Source: an uncultured Eubacteriales bacterium
Lineage (GTDB): Bacteria; Bacillota; Clostridia; Oscillospirales; Oscillospiraceae
DNA: 32,188 nucleotides
Reading direction: 5' to 3'
Assembly (NCBI GenBank): GCA_900549885.1
Contig: URQA01000011.1
Span: forward strand, 1 to 32,188
The translations under genes and the position numbers were made by a program. Below, piece by piece: positions 15,619 through 23,601 of this stretch. Each line of letters starts with the position of its first letter. Position 1 is the first letter of the stretch. The notes beneath the pieces were generated by a model. That model saw only the letters and a program-made list of their open reading frames with translations, was not told the DNA's origin and did not search any database.

Positions 15619-16386
15619 TCAGCACCGCCCGAGGCCGTCTGCGTTGGCATAAGGCAAAGGAGGAGTGGGCCATGGGGAGGGCTGGCTGTCCAGAGAGTAT
15701 TCCCAGTGGTACTGGCAGCCGTGACCAGGAGGCTTTCCATAGGGAGTAAAGCACCGCTCTACAGCCCATAGCTCGTTGAGGGCCGGGCGCTGGGCGGAAA
15801 AGGTCACCCAATCCTGACCAAAAGGGCAGCGAAAGATATCGTAGATGTGCATGTGCCAAATGCGCCAGCCGGTCTCACGGCGGATCAGGTCAACAGCTAT
15901 CTTCTGCCAGACCCAGTCAGCCTGATAGCGTTTTCCTTCAGCGGTCACGCTGGTCAGGTGGACGCCGGACACCTTGCGGTCCGGCCGACCCAGATCGGGA
16001 TAGGACAGCTCTCCGCCGTCCCCTTCCGCTCCGATGGACAGCCAGAGCCCTCTTGCGGTGAGGCCGTCAGCCGCCACCTCAAGGGCCTGGGTGGTGAGCG
16101 TATAGACCACCAGCTTGCCTGGATGGTCCGAGGGGGAGCCGAAGCCCATGGCGGAATCGTAGTAGGTTTTCATCCCAGCGTCGGGAAAGGCCCCGGACCG
16201 TCCCTCATACACGCCGTAGAAGCGGTCCTCCAGGGTAATCCCGCAGACGTCCTCCGCCCACAGCTCGTCCAGAATGGCCTGACTGTTCCGGAGGGTGTAG
16301 TAGTGCTGGTAGCGGGCCATGAGGTTTTCGATCTCGCCCCGGGCCTCCAGCCGTTCCAGCCGGAGCAGCAGTTCCTGTTCTGTCAC
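15619..16386 (-). CDS. SnoaL/NTF2-like protein
   Basis: The 255-residue protein begins with a SnoaL_4-type fold: ARGEIENLMARYQHYYTLRN is the standard first helices, and VWQKIAVDLIRRETGWRIWHMHIY the last strands. The family includes polyketide cyclases, dehydratases and small-molecule isomerases, mostly cone-shaped pockets without strict catalytic residues. The C-terminal 60 residues (CPFGQDWVTFS onwards) extend beyond the usual domain. The start is a GTG that overlaps the TGA of the lactonase gene (GTGA), with GGAGGC upstream, so translation is coupled. It may act on the same ring compound as the lactonase and CocE-like enzyme; this is inference. Confidence 0.75.
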   Translation of the reverse strand: MTEQELLLRLERLEARGEIENLMARYQHYYTLRNSQAILDELWAEDVCGITLEDRFYGVYEGRSGAFPDAGMKTYYDSAMGFGSPSDHPGKLVVYTLTTQALEVAADGLTARGLWLSIGAEGDGGELSYPDLGRPDRKVSGVHLTSVTAEGKRYQADWVWQKIAVDLIRRETGWRIWHMHIYDIFRCPFGQDWVTFSAQRPALNELWAVERCFTPYGKPPGHGCQYHWEYSLDSQPSPWPTPPLPYANADGLGRC

Positions 16387-17453
16387 GCATGCCTGCCTCC
16401 TTCCGGAAGAAATTTGACACAGCTGCAGCAGGGGAGGGGAAAGCCCGCCCCGAGGCTGACCAGGGTATAACAGGAGTAGTCTGCCTCAAACAGCTCCAGG
16501 GTGTCGGAAAATTGCAGGCCGACCAGCACATACCGTCCGTCGGGTGTGAAGTCAAAGTCCCGGGGGAATACGCCCTGGACCGGAACGTGGGCGGAAAATT
16601 TCAGCAGTCCGGTATCCCGGTTGACGGCGAAGGCGGCCAGATTGTTGAGCCCTTCCGCCCGGTTGGCCACCAGCAGCAAGGAACCGTCAGGAGACAGCTT
16701 GATGCCGGCGGTTTCCGCGTGGCCGCACCAGCCAGGACAGGTGGTGGAGACACGCTGAAGCTGGCGCAGCGGCTCAGCAGCGGCGGAATCGTAGGCCAGA
16801 ACGAACACCTCCCCGCCAGCCTCAGTGGAGACGTAGACGGTTTTCCCGTCGGGGGAGAAAGCGGCCTGTCTGGGCCGGCCAGCCACGGGCAGCTCAAAGG
16901 CCTGTCGCCACCCCGCCTTTGTGAGCTGGTGGAGAAAGACCCGGTCCAGTCCCACGTTGGTGGACAGCAGAAAGTTGCGGTCCGGCGTCTCATACACGCT
17001 GTGAACCGACGGCCAGTGGGATCCGGAGCGGACCGGGTGGCGAATCACTTGCATACCCTCCCCCAAAGAGCCGTCGGGCAGGAGCGGGGTGACGGTAACG
17101 GAGCCGGACATATAGCTGGAAGTCAGCAAATGCTGCCCGGCTTGGTCGGTGGAGCAGAAGCAGGTCAGCTGGCCGTCGGTGTTTCTGGCGTTGAGAAAGG
17201 TCAGGCTCCCGTTCGGCCCAATACGGTAAGCTGCCGCCCCGCCGGTGGGTCTTCCCTGAAAATAGATGAGTTCATAGGCCGCATAGAGAGTGCGGCGGTC
17301 CGGGGAGATCCAAAGATAGTCTCCGTTTTTGGCGGGGCAGCTGTCCTCAACACGCAGGTCTAATGTCTCTTTATCCATGCTGATGTGGTAAATGCCCTGG
17401 CTGCCCCGCATGGAATTGGTGCCGAGATAGGCGTGGTAGCGATTTTGCTCCAT
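16383..17453 (-). CDS. Beta-propeller lactonase (YbhE/muconate-cyclase-like)
   Basis: This 356-residue protein fits the seven-bladed lactonase family (PF10282), which contains 6-phosphogluconolactonase YbhE and carboxy-cis,cis-muconate cyclase. Repeating blade motifs are visible: ISPDRRTLYAAYE, FSPDGKTVYVSTEAGG, LSPDGSLLLVANRAEG and FTPDGRYVLVGLQFSDTLELF. No signal peptide is present. AAGGAGG precedes the ATG, 13 bases after the preceding gene. It probably opens or forms a lactone ring in the pathway served by this operon. Sugar lactone and aromatic lactone are both possible. Confidence 0.82.
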   Translation of the reverse strand: MEQNRYHAYLGTNSMRGSQGIYHISMDKETLDLRVEDSCPAKNGDYLWISPDRRTLYAAYELIYFQGRPTGGAAAYRIGPNGSLTFLNARNTDGQLTCFCSTDQAGQHLLTSSYMSGSVTVTPLLPDGSLGEGMQVIRHPVRSGSHWPSVHSVYETPDRNFLLSTNVGLDRVFLHQLTKAGWRQAFELPVAGRPRQAAFSPDGKTVYVSTEAGGEVFVLAYDSAAAEPLRQLQRVSTTCPGWCGHAETAGIKLSPDGSLLLVANRAEGLNNLAAFAVNRDTGLLKFSAHVPVQGVFPRDFDFTPDGRYVLVGLQFSDTLELFEADYSCYTLVSLGAGFPLPCCSCVKFLPEGGRHA

Positions 17454-17466
17454 GGTGGCCTCCTTA

Positions 17467-17832
17467 TCAACAGGGCAGGAGCTCCTGCACCATCAGCTCA
17501 CAATAAAACAGCCGGGTACATCCGTCGCCGACCCAGCCCACACGGGTTATGCCGTCCCGGCCATCTAGTGTGACCACGGCGTGGATCTGCGGATGCCCCT
17601 GCATGATCATTCCCTGGACGGACGCGAGCTGGAGAACACAGTCACGCCAACTCTGGCCGGGGCGCCCAGAGTAATTCAGCGTGAAGCGGCCAAAGCCCCC
17701 CAGTCCGGCGGTGATGACAGCGGTATCGATGTGTTCTTGGTCCGCAAGCTCCCGAAGGGCCTGGATAAGATCCTCTCCGGGGTCCAGTTCCAGGTCGAAG
17801 CGCCGGCCAGGCGCCATTCGCATACAACGCAT
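17467..17832 (-). CDS. PPC (DUF296) domain protein 2
   Basis: The 121-residue protein is a stand-alone PPC domain (PF03479), a small trimer-forming fold found in plant AT-hook proteins and in bacteria. PGEDLIQALRELADQEHIDTAVITAGLGGF is the conserved first half. The usual GxxHxH segment appears as GHPQIHAVV (His80, His84). It has no AT-hook. Bacterial members are mostly uncharacterised, with a possible metal or small-molecule site between subunits. It starts one base after the stop of its paralogue, with GGAGGAGGGG as ribosome site, so the two are probably made together. Confidence 0.8.
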   Translation of the reverse strand: MRCMRMAPGRRFDLELDPGEDLIQALRELADQEHIDTAVITAGLGGFGRFTLNYSGRPGQSWRDCVLQLASVQGMIMQGHPQIHAVVTLDGRDGITRVGWVGDGCTRLFYCELMVQELLPC

Positions 17833-17833
17833 A

Positions 17834-18223
17834 TCACCCCTCCTCCGAAAGCAGTTCGGAAAATACCAGCCGGAAATCAGTCAGACAGATGCAGCCCTCG
17901 TGGAAGTGGACGGTCCAACATTCCCTGTCATTTCCGATCACGCCATGGAGATGGCAGCGGCCCTGCTCGATAAAGCCCTGGACGCCGGAGAGCGTCATAG
18001 GGGTATGTTCCCACACCAACGGGTAATCCATATACGCTCCCTGCTCATCCTTGGCGGCAAAATGGGAGACACAGCAGTCCAGATCCCCGATGCCACAGAG
18101 AAAAACAGCGTTTTGAACCTGATTTTCCGCCACAGCGGCCTCTACGGCCTTTAGAATATCCTCGCCCGGGGACACCTCAACCAGAAAAGTCCTCCCATAG
18201 TGTACAGAACGGCATTGGCTCAT
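17834..18223 (-). CDS. PPC (DUF296) domain protein 1, first gene of operon
   Basis: The 129-residue protein is a second PPC domain: PGEDILKAVEAAVAENQVQNAVFLCGIGDL, then GRCHLHGVIG with the HxH pair (His91, His93) and VHFHEG (His106, His108) that could bind a metal. It keeps more of the family's His residues than its neighbour at 17467. It is the promoter-proximal gene of the five-gene operon running to 13891 and lies behind a strong TATAAT box and a candidate GntR operator. AAGGAG lies about 13 bases before the ATG. Function is unknown. Confidence 0.8.
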   Translation of the reverse strand: MSQCRSVHYGRTFLVEVSPGEDILKAVEAAVAENQVQNAVFLCGIGDLDCCVSHFAAKDEQGAYMDYPLVWEHTPMTLSGVQGFIEQGRCHLHGVIGNDRECWTVHFHEGCICLTDFRLVFSELLSEEG

Positions 18224-18286
18224 ATCATCCGGTCAACTCCTTTTGTGGGGCTGTATCACGTGGACACAGCATGTGCTACTTATATA

Positions 18287-18297
18287 CTTGTCATACA
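18287..18297 (-). promoter_or_regulatory. Candidate GntR operator 3 (TGTATGACAAG)
   Basis: Read on the minus strand, the site begins 5 bases after the -10 box at 18303-18308, the same spacing as operators 1 and 2. It is one base off the perfect palindrome. Confidence 0.55.
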
Positions 18298-18302
18298 ATC
18301 TT

Positions 18303-18308
18303 ATTATA
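18303..18308 (-). promoter_or_regulatory. -10 box of the PPC-lactonase-CocE operon
   Basis: The minus strand reads an exact TATAAT, with a predicted start near 18296 and a leader of about 73 bases. The -35 position (18326-18331, TTCCCT) is poor, so an activator may be needed or the promoter may be weak. Confidence 0.55.
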
Positions 18309-18449
18309 CACCAAGACGGAGAAAGAGGGAAATTAGTAGGAGAAATAAGAATTATCAGGAAAAATTATAAATAGAAAAGATTGTGGAAAAACTTAAAATC
18401 TTAGACAAAATGACAAAAATGTGTGCCGATCTTTTGGCAAAGTGTCATC

Positions 18450-18489
18450 TTTCAAATTTTAGAAAAGTGTGGTAATATTCTGGTATAGA
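18450..18489 (+). promoter_or_regulatory. Promoter region of the BMP-type importer
   Basis: Two readings are possible: TTTCAA (18450-18455) with TAATAT (18473-18478) at 17 bases, or a -10 TATAGA (18484-18489) without a clear -35. In the second case operator 4 abuts the -10 box. Confidence 0.4.
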
Positions 18490-18500
18490 GGTATTACAAG
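18490..18500 (+). promoter_or_regulatory. Candidate GntR operator 4 (GGTATTACAAG)
   Basis: One base differs from the motif of operator 1. It lies immediately downstream of the candidate -10 boxes of the importer promoter. Confidence 0.5.
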
Positions 18501-18566
18501 TATTCAAGTTAAAAGGCTGTGAGATACTGTGGTGCCGTAAGGATTAAAAATAGGGAGGTAAATGAC

Positions 18567-19703
18567 ATGAAAAAGAGTCTGGCCATTATTCTGGCGCTGT
18601 CTATGTTGATTGCCCTGTGTGCGGGATGTGGCGATTCAAACAAGCCCACTGGTGAGTCCCAGCCTGTTGCCCAGGAGGGAGAACCCAGTGAAGACCCCAA
18701 TTCCGGTGCCGGCGGCGCTGAAATTGCCCTGATCTGTTCCGCTGGCGGCGGTAGCATCAATGACCGGGGGTTTTTCCAGAGCACCTATGAGGGTATCCAG
18801 GAGTTCTGCGAGGAAACAGGCCATACGTACACCTATTATGATACTGCGGAGAATACGATCGACTCTCTCTATGAGAGCATTGATTTGGCTGTGCTGAACG
18901 GGGCAAAGGTCATTTGCACCTCCGGCGGGGATTTTGTTGGGATGATGGAAGAACTGTATGCGGCTTACCCGGATTTGTATTTCATATGCAATGAAACGCC
19001 TTATACAACGCCGGGCGAAAATGCGGTGATTTATACCTTCCAGGCGCAGGACTCTGCGTTTTTGGCCGGGGTAGCGGCGGTGGTAGAAGGGTATACTGAT
19101 ATAGGCTTTGTGGGCGGCATCCCTGTCCTTCCGGTCATGCGTGCTGGCTATGGCTTTATCCAGGGCGTAAACTGGGCGGCTGGTGAGCTGGGTGTAGAGG
19201 GGATCCAGCTGAAGTATTGGTATTCCAATTCCTTTGAGCCCAGTGCAGACATCCAGGCCTACGCAGCGGCGTGGTTTGAAAGCGGCACGGAACTGATTGC
19301 TGCGTTCTGTGGTGGCGCCGCGCCTTCTGTGTGGGCGGCTGCAGAGGCGTCTGATGGGCTTTGCTTTGGATGTGATGTGGACCAATATTATGAGTCTGAC
19401 ACCATTATTACTTCTGTGCTGAAAAATGTGGATGTGTCTACGAAGGAAGCGTTATGGGGTTGGGAAAATGGTGAGTTCCCTGGTGGTGAGACTATCTCTT
19501 ACGGTATGGCGGATGGTGGCGTGGATCTGGCAATGGCCCATTCGTTAATGGAGTCGTTTACCGAGGAAGAATATGAACATTACCGGGATCTCTATATCAA
19601 TGAATTGAGTGAGAATGTATACAGTGTGGAAGATTTCGAGTCCGCTGACGACATGTGGGAAGCTCTGGGTGAGCACAATATTGAGCTGCAGATTTATGAG
19701 TAA
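18567..19703 (+). CDS. BMP/PnrA-family solute-binding lipoprotein
   Basis: The ATG at 18567 follows GGGAGG and begins a lipoprotein signal peptide with lipobox LCAGC. The 378-residue protein belongs to the basic-membrane-protein/PnrA family (PF02608): IALICSAGGGSINDRGFFQSTYEGIQ, ICTSGGDFVG, IGFVGGIPVLPVMRAGYGFIQG and ALWGWENGEFPGG. Characterised members bind purine nucleosides, but others in the family take different ligands. It opens a complete importer operon with one ATPase and two permeases. It diverges from the PPC-lactonase operon and shares its operator type, so its ligand may be the substrate of that pathway rather than a nucleoside. Confidence 0.9.
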   Translation: MKKSLAIILALSMLIALCAGCGDSNKPTGESQPVAQEGEPSEDPNSGAGGAEIALICSAGGGSINDRGFFQSTYEGIQEFCEETGHTYTYYDTAENTIDSLYESIDLAVLNGAKVICTSGGDFVGMMEELYAAYPDLYFICNETPYTTPGENAVIYTFQAQDSAFLAGVAAVVEGYTDIGFVGGIPVLPVMRAGYGFIQGVNWAAGELGVEGIQLKYWYSNSFEPSADIQAYAAAWFESGTELIAAFCGGAAPSVWAAAEASDGLCFGCDVDQYYESDTIITSVLKNVDVSTKEALWGWENGEFPGGETISYGMADGGVDLAMAHSLMESFTEEEYEHYRDLYINELSENVYSVEDFESADDMWEALGEHNIELQIYE

Positions 19704-19745
19704 GGCTTTATATTGGCGCGGTAATTTGGCATAGGAAAGGGGAAC

Positions 19746-19789
19746 GGCGGCCTCGGCAGGAACTGCTGCCGGGGCCGCCTCAGATTTTT
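19746..19789 (+). terminator. Partial terminator/hairpin after the binding-protein gene
   Basis: Arms 19746-19759 and 19766-19779 pair over 14 bases with one T-G wobble. Five T begin at 19785, slightly displaced, so this is probably a leaky terminator that lets the binding protein be made in excess of the ATPase and permeases. Confidence 0.7.
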
Positions 19790-19826
19790 GGAAAAATGCT
19801 TCGCTGCATGAGAACGGGGGATCACG

Positions 19827-21359
19827 ATGGAAAATATAATTGAAATGTTGAACATTCGCAAGGTGTTCCCGGGAGTCATAGCCAATGACGATATCACGCT
19901 GGAGCTTCGAAGGGGAGAAATCCATGCGCTCCTGGGCGAAAATGGAGCGGGAAAATCGACTCTGATGAGCATTTTATTCGGCATGTATCAGCCGGACGGA
20001 GGCGAGATCAGGATTGAAGGAAAAACGGTCAAGATCAAGAACCCGAATGACGCGAATCGGTTTCACATCGGGATGGTTCATCAGCACTTCAAATTGGTGC
20101 ACAATTTCACAGCGACGGAAAATATTGTTTTGGGGTTGGAAAATCTGCGTCATGGCCTTTTGGACTTAAAGCAGGCCAGGAGCCGCCTGGAAGAATTGAC
20201 CGAACGGTATGGGCTGCGGGTGAATTTTGATATTTTGACCAGTCAGATGACCGTGGGTATGCAGCAGCGGGTGGAAATTCTAAAAATGTTATATCGGGAC
20301 AATGATATTCTGATTTTTGATGAGCCCACCGCTGTACTGACGCCGCAAGAAATTGATGACCTCATGCAGACGATGCGGAATTTGGTCAAAGAGGGCAAGT
20401 CCATTATTTTTATTTCCCATAAGCTCAATGAGATCATGGCGATCGCGGACAGATGCACAGTCCTATGGCATGGAAAAAGCGTTGGGACGGTAGAGCTCAG
20501 GGACCCGAAAATCACCAAGGAGTATTTGTCTGAACTCATGGTGGGACGCAAAGTGACCCTTGTGCCGGATAAGCCAGAGCAGAAGTTGGGACAGGAGATT
20601 TTGACCGTAAAAGAATTATCTGTGATTGACAAAAGGACGAAAAAATCGGTTGTCAATAAGGTGTCGTTTTCTGTCAGAGCGGGAGAGATTGTCTGTATTG
20701 CCGGAATCGACGGAAATGGACAAACCGAATTGGCAGGGGCACTGGTGGGACTGATCAACAGTGACAGCGGGCAGATCCTGATGGGGGAGGAGGAATGGTC
20801 GCACCGCTCCATTAGATACCGGAATACCCATGGATTTGCTCATATCCCGGAAGACCGGCAGAAATACGGGCTGGTGTTGGACTATCCTCTGGAGAAAAAC
20901 TGCGTGATCCAGCGATATTTCGAGCCGGCCTTTCAGCGTCGAGGATTTATCCGCCGAAAGACGGTGCGACAATATGCCGAAAAATTGATCAAACAATTTG
21001 ACATCCGCAGCGGTCAGGGACCGGCTACCATGACCAGAAGCATGTCAGGCGGGAACCAGCAGAAAATCATCGTCGCCCGAGAAATTGATCGGGACCCGAA
21101 AGTGCTGATCGCGGTCCAGCCTACCCGTGGGCTTGATGTGGGTGCAATTGAATATATCCACAAGCAGTTGTTAGAGCTGCGCAATACAGGACATGCCGTG
21201 TTGCTAATATCGCTGGAAATGGAAGAAGTGTTGAACATCTCTGACCGGATCTTGGTGATGTTCGATGGAGAGATTGTCTGCGATTTGAATGCCAAAGAGG
21301 CTACGGCCAAAGAACTGGGTTTGTATATGGCCGGCCTAAAAAGGGGGACAGCGCAATGA
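19827..21359 (+). CDS. ABC importer ATPase of the nucleoside/BMP type (NupO/YufO-like)
   Basis: The 510-residue duplicated ATPase has Walker A GENGAGKSTLM, signature-like VGMQQRVEI and Walker B ILIFDEPTAVL in domain 1. Domain 2 has GIDGNGQTE, SGGNQQKII and LIAVQPTRGLDVG; replacement of the Walker B acid by Gln (QPTRGLD) is normal in this branch. FKLVHNFTATENIVLG is also family-typical. The ATG overlaps none of its neighbours upstream, but its stop overlaps the first permease (ATGA). It powers uptake of the ligand caught by the BMP lipoprotein. Confidence 0.93.
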   Translation: MENIIEMLNIRKVFPGVIANDDITLELRRGEIHALLGENGAGKSTLMSILFGMYQPDGGEIRIEGKTVKIKNPNDANRFHIGMVHQHFKLVHNFTATENIVLGLENLRHGLLDLKQARSRLEELTERYGLRVNFDILTSQMTVGMQQRVEILKMLYRDNDILIFDEPTAVLTPQEIDDLMQTMRNLVKEGKSIIFISHKLNEIMAIADRCTVLWHGKSVGTVELRDPKITKEYLSELMVGRKVTLVPDKPEQKLGQEILTVKELSVIDKRTKKSVVNKVSFSVRAGEIVCIAGIDGNGQTELAGALVGLINSDSGQILMGEEEWSHRSIRYRNTHGFAHIPEDRQKYGLVLDYPLEKNCVIQRYFEPAFQRRGFIRRKTVRQYAEKLIKQFDIRSGQGPATMTRSMSGGNQQKIIVAREIDRDPKVLIAVQPTRGLDVGAIEYIHKQLLELRNTGHAVLLISLEMEEVLNISDRILVMFDGEIVCDLNAKEATAKELGLYMAGLKRGTAQ

Positions 21360-22549
21360 AAAAGGAAAAAGGTGGGCATTTAAAGACGATCCTCCAAAGC
21401 TCTATTACGGAAAGCCTGCTGTCCGCTTTGGCGGCCATTGTGATCGGCCTGTTGATCGGATTTGTTGTTCTGATGATCTGCAACCCATCTCAGGCGGTGG
21501 GAGCGCTCGGAACGATCATCACAGGCGGTATGGGCCTGACTGGTGTTACCAGTGCGTTGGCGCGGATCTGCTACTATGGAATGCCGCTGATCATGTGCGG
21601 TCTGTCAGTGGGCTTTGCCTTTAAGACGGGGACATTTAATATTGGCGCTTCCGGGCAGTATTGGGTAGGCGCTTTCGCGGCCATTTTAACGGCGCACCTG
21701 CTGGCAGATAGCTGTGGGAGATTCACTTGGGTGGTCGCCCTGCTGGCGGCTACAGCGGCGGGGGGACTGTGGGCGCTTCTGCCGGGGCTGCTGAATGCGT
21801 ATCGGAATGTAAATATCATTATTTCTGGTATTATGATGAACTACATCGGAACCTATATGGTAAGTATCTTGATTAAAAGCTTTGACTTCCTTTATTCAGC
21901 GGCAAGTGGCAGCACGGTAGGAATTCCAGAACAAGCGATTTTACCCAAGACTGGATTGGACCAACTGTTGCCAGTGCGGGGAGGCTCCGGCGCGAATATC
22001 GGAATTCTTATTGCGCTGGTAACAGGTGTCATTGTCTATATAGTGCTTAATCGGACAACGTTTGGATTTGAACTGTGCACATGTGGTGCCAATCGTTATG
22101 CGGCGACCAATGCGGGGATCAATGGAGAGCGATCTATCGTACTGGCTATGGTCATTGCCGGGGCATTGGCTGGGCTTGGCGGCGGTTTGGTCTATCTATC
22201 CAGCACGGGAGTTCATTTAACGGTCACAGATACCGTCAATGGAACGGGCTTTTTCGGAATCGCGGTTGCGTTGCTGGGTATGTGCAATCCCATTGGGATC
22301 GTAATTGCGGGATTATTTGTCTCGTTCCTCCAGGTAGGGGGAAATAACCTGCAGATTTTTGGCTTTTCTTCTGAGTTTATTGATGTGATCGTGGCGGTCA
22401 TCATTTTTTCCTGCGCCTTTGCGGAGCGGCTGCGGAAGCTATACCGTATGCTGTTCAGCCGGAGTGGTCTGGGCCTGCGGAGAGAATCCATAGACAAAGA
22501 ACAACAGGGCCAGTGCGTGACAGCAGAGAGAGAGGAGGAACAGCAATGA
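21356..22549 (+). CDS. BMP-type ABC importer permease 1
   Basis: The 397-residue multi-span protein belongs to BPD_transp_2, in the larger of the two permease types of nucleoside/BMP importers (NupP/YufP-like). FKTGTFNIGASGQYWVGAFAA is a diagnostic stretch, followed by NVNIIISGIMMNYIGTYMV. About ten hydrophobic helices are visible. A charged C-terminal tail of about 40 residues follows the last helix. It starts in an ATGA overlap with the ATPase gene and ends in an ATGA overlap with permease 2, so all three are translationally coupled. Confidence 0.92.
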   Translation: MKKEKGGHLKTILQSSITESLLSALAAIVIGLLIGFVVLMICNPSQAVGALGTIITGGMGLTGVTSALARICYYGMPLIMCGLSVGFAFKTGTFNIGASGQYWVGAFAAILTAHLLADSCGRFTWVVALLAATAAGGLWALLPGLLNAYRNVNIIISGIMMNYIGTYMVSILIKSFDFLYSAASGSTVGIPEQAILPKTGLDQLLPVRGGSGANIGILIALVTGVIVYIVLNRTTFGFELCTCGANRYAATNAGINGERSIVLAMVIAGALAGLGGGLVYLSSTGVHLTVTDTVNGTGFFGIAVALLGMCNPIGIVIAGLFVSFLQVGGNNLQIFGFSSEFIDVIVAVIIFSCAFAERLRKLYRMLFSRSGLGLRRESIDKEQQGQCVTAEREEEQQ

Positions 22550-23499
22550 GCATGGTGATCTTTATTTTACAACAGGTGCTGCTATTTGCGGTTCCTCTAA
22601 TTGTGGCTGGAATTGGCGGGATGTTTTGTGAGCGAGGCGGAATTGTCAATATTTCGATTGAAGGAACGATGATTGTAGGGGCGTTCTGTGGGTGCCTGTT
22701 TCTGCATTCCTCGCAGGGATCAATGAGTGGGCAGGGGATTTTTTTGCTTGCTCTGCTGATTTCGGGCGTAGCGGGCCTTCTGTTCTCTGCGCTTCATGGT
22801 TTAGCGTCCATTCATTTTAACGCGAATCAGGCCATCAGCGGAATTGCGCTGAATATTGCTGCACCAGCTCTGGCGATTTTTGTGGCGCGGTTGTTGATTG
22901 GGCGGCAGCAAGTTAGCTTTTCAAATACGTATCGTATTGCGGCGGTTCCAGTATTAAGTGAGATTCCTATTATTGGAGATATTTTCTTCCAACAGGTATA
23001 TTTGTCCTACTATATTGCTATTGCGGTGGCAATTGCTGGGGCGGTTATAATAAAAAAGACCCGCTTTGGGCTGCGGTTGCGTGCTTGCGGTGAATTCCCC
23101 CAGGCGGCGGATTCTGTGGGAGTCAATGTCTACCGCACCCGGTATGCGGGGGTCTTGATTTGCGGATTCCTTGCGGGAATGTCCGGCCTGATGCTGGTGG
23201 TGCCCACGGCGACAGAGTTTAACGCCAGCGTAGCGGGCTACGGTTTCCTGGCCGTTTCCGTGTTGATTTTTGGCCAGTGGAAACCAGGACGAATCGTTTT
23301 CGCAGCGTTTTTCTTTGGGGTCATGAAGACTCTTTCGGCGGTCTACTCAGCGATCCCGCTGCTGGCCTCTCTGGGGATTGATTCTTTTATTTACCGTATG
23401 CTGCCTTTTGTTTTGACGTTAGTGGTACTGGCCATTTCTTCTAAGAACTCTCAAGGCCCAGCCGCTGCTGGTGAGCCATATGATAAAGGCGCTCGGTGA
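22546..23499 (+). CDS. BMP-type ABC importer permease 2
   Basis: The 317-residue protein is the smaller permease partner (NupQ/YufQ-like): MFCERGGIVNISIEGTMIVGAF and ALHGLASIHFNANQAISGIALN are family landmarks. The ATG at 22546 is chosen because GAGGAGG lies 7-8 bases upstream and the preceding stop overlaps it; an earlier in-frame start at 22513 lies inside the permease 1 gene. It forms the heterodimeric channel with permease 1. It is the last gene of the importer operon, closed by the terminator at 23525-23566. Confidence 0.92.
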   Translation: MSMVIFILQQVLLFAVPLIVAGIGGMFCERGGIVNISIEGTMIVGAFCGCLFLHSSQGSMSGQGIFLLALLISGVAGLLFSALHGLASIHFNANQAISGIALNIAAPALAIFVARLLIGRQQVSFSNTYRIAAVPVLSEIPIIGDIFFQQVYLSYYIAIAVAIAGAVIIKKTRFGLRLRACGEFPQAADSVGVNVYRTRYAGVLICGFLAGMSGLMLVVPTATEFNASVAGYGFLAVSVLIFGQWKPGRIVFAAFFFGVMKTLSAVYSAIPLLASLGIDSFIYRMLPFVLTLVVLAISSKNSQGPAAAGEPYDKGAR

Positions 23500-23524
23500 T
23501 ATAGGCCGATAAAAATCTAAAAAC

Positions 23525-23566
23525 AGCGGAGTCATGGCTGAGAGGTCCATGGCTCCGCTATTTTTA
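23525..23566. terminator. Bidirectional terminator between importer and kinase operons
   Basis: Arms 23525-23537 and 23547-23559 pair over 13 bases with one wobble; a T-run follows on each strand. It can end both converging transcripts. Confidence 0.88.
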
Positions 23567-23601
23567 AAATCTAGTGAACGTAAAAGTAAAATGCGACATG
23601 A

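Larger units (their letters stand above)
18224..18566. other. Divergent control region between the PPC operon and the BMP importer
   Basis: This AT-rich gap of about 340 bases carries a minus-strand promoter with operator 3 (18287-18308) and a plus-strand promoter with operator 4 (18450-18500). Between 18332 and 18449 nothing further was recognised. Confidence 0.65.
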
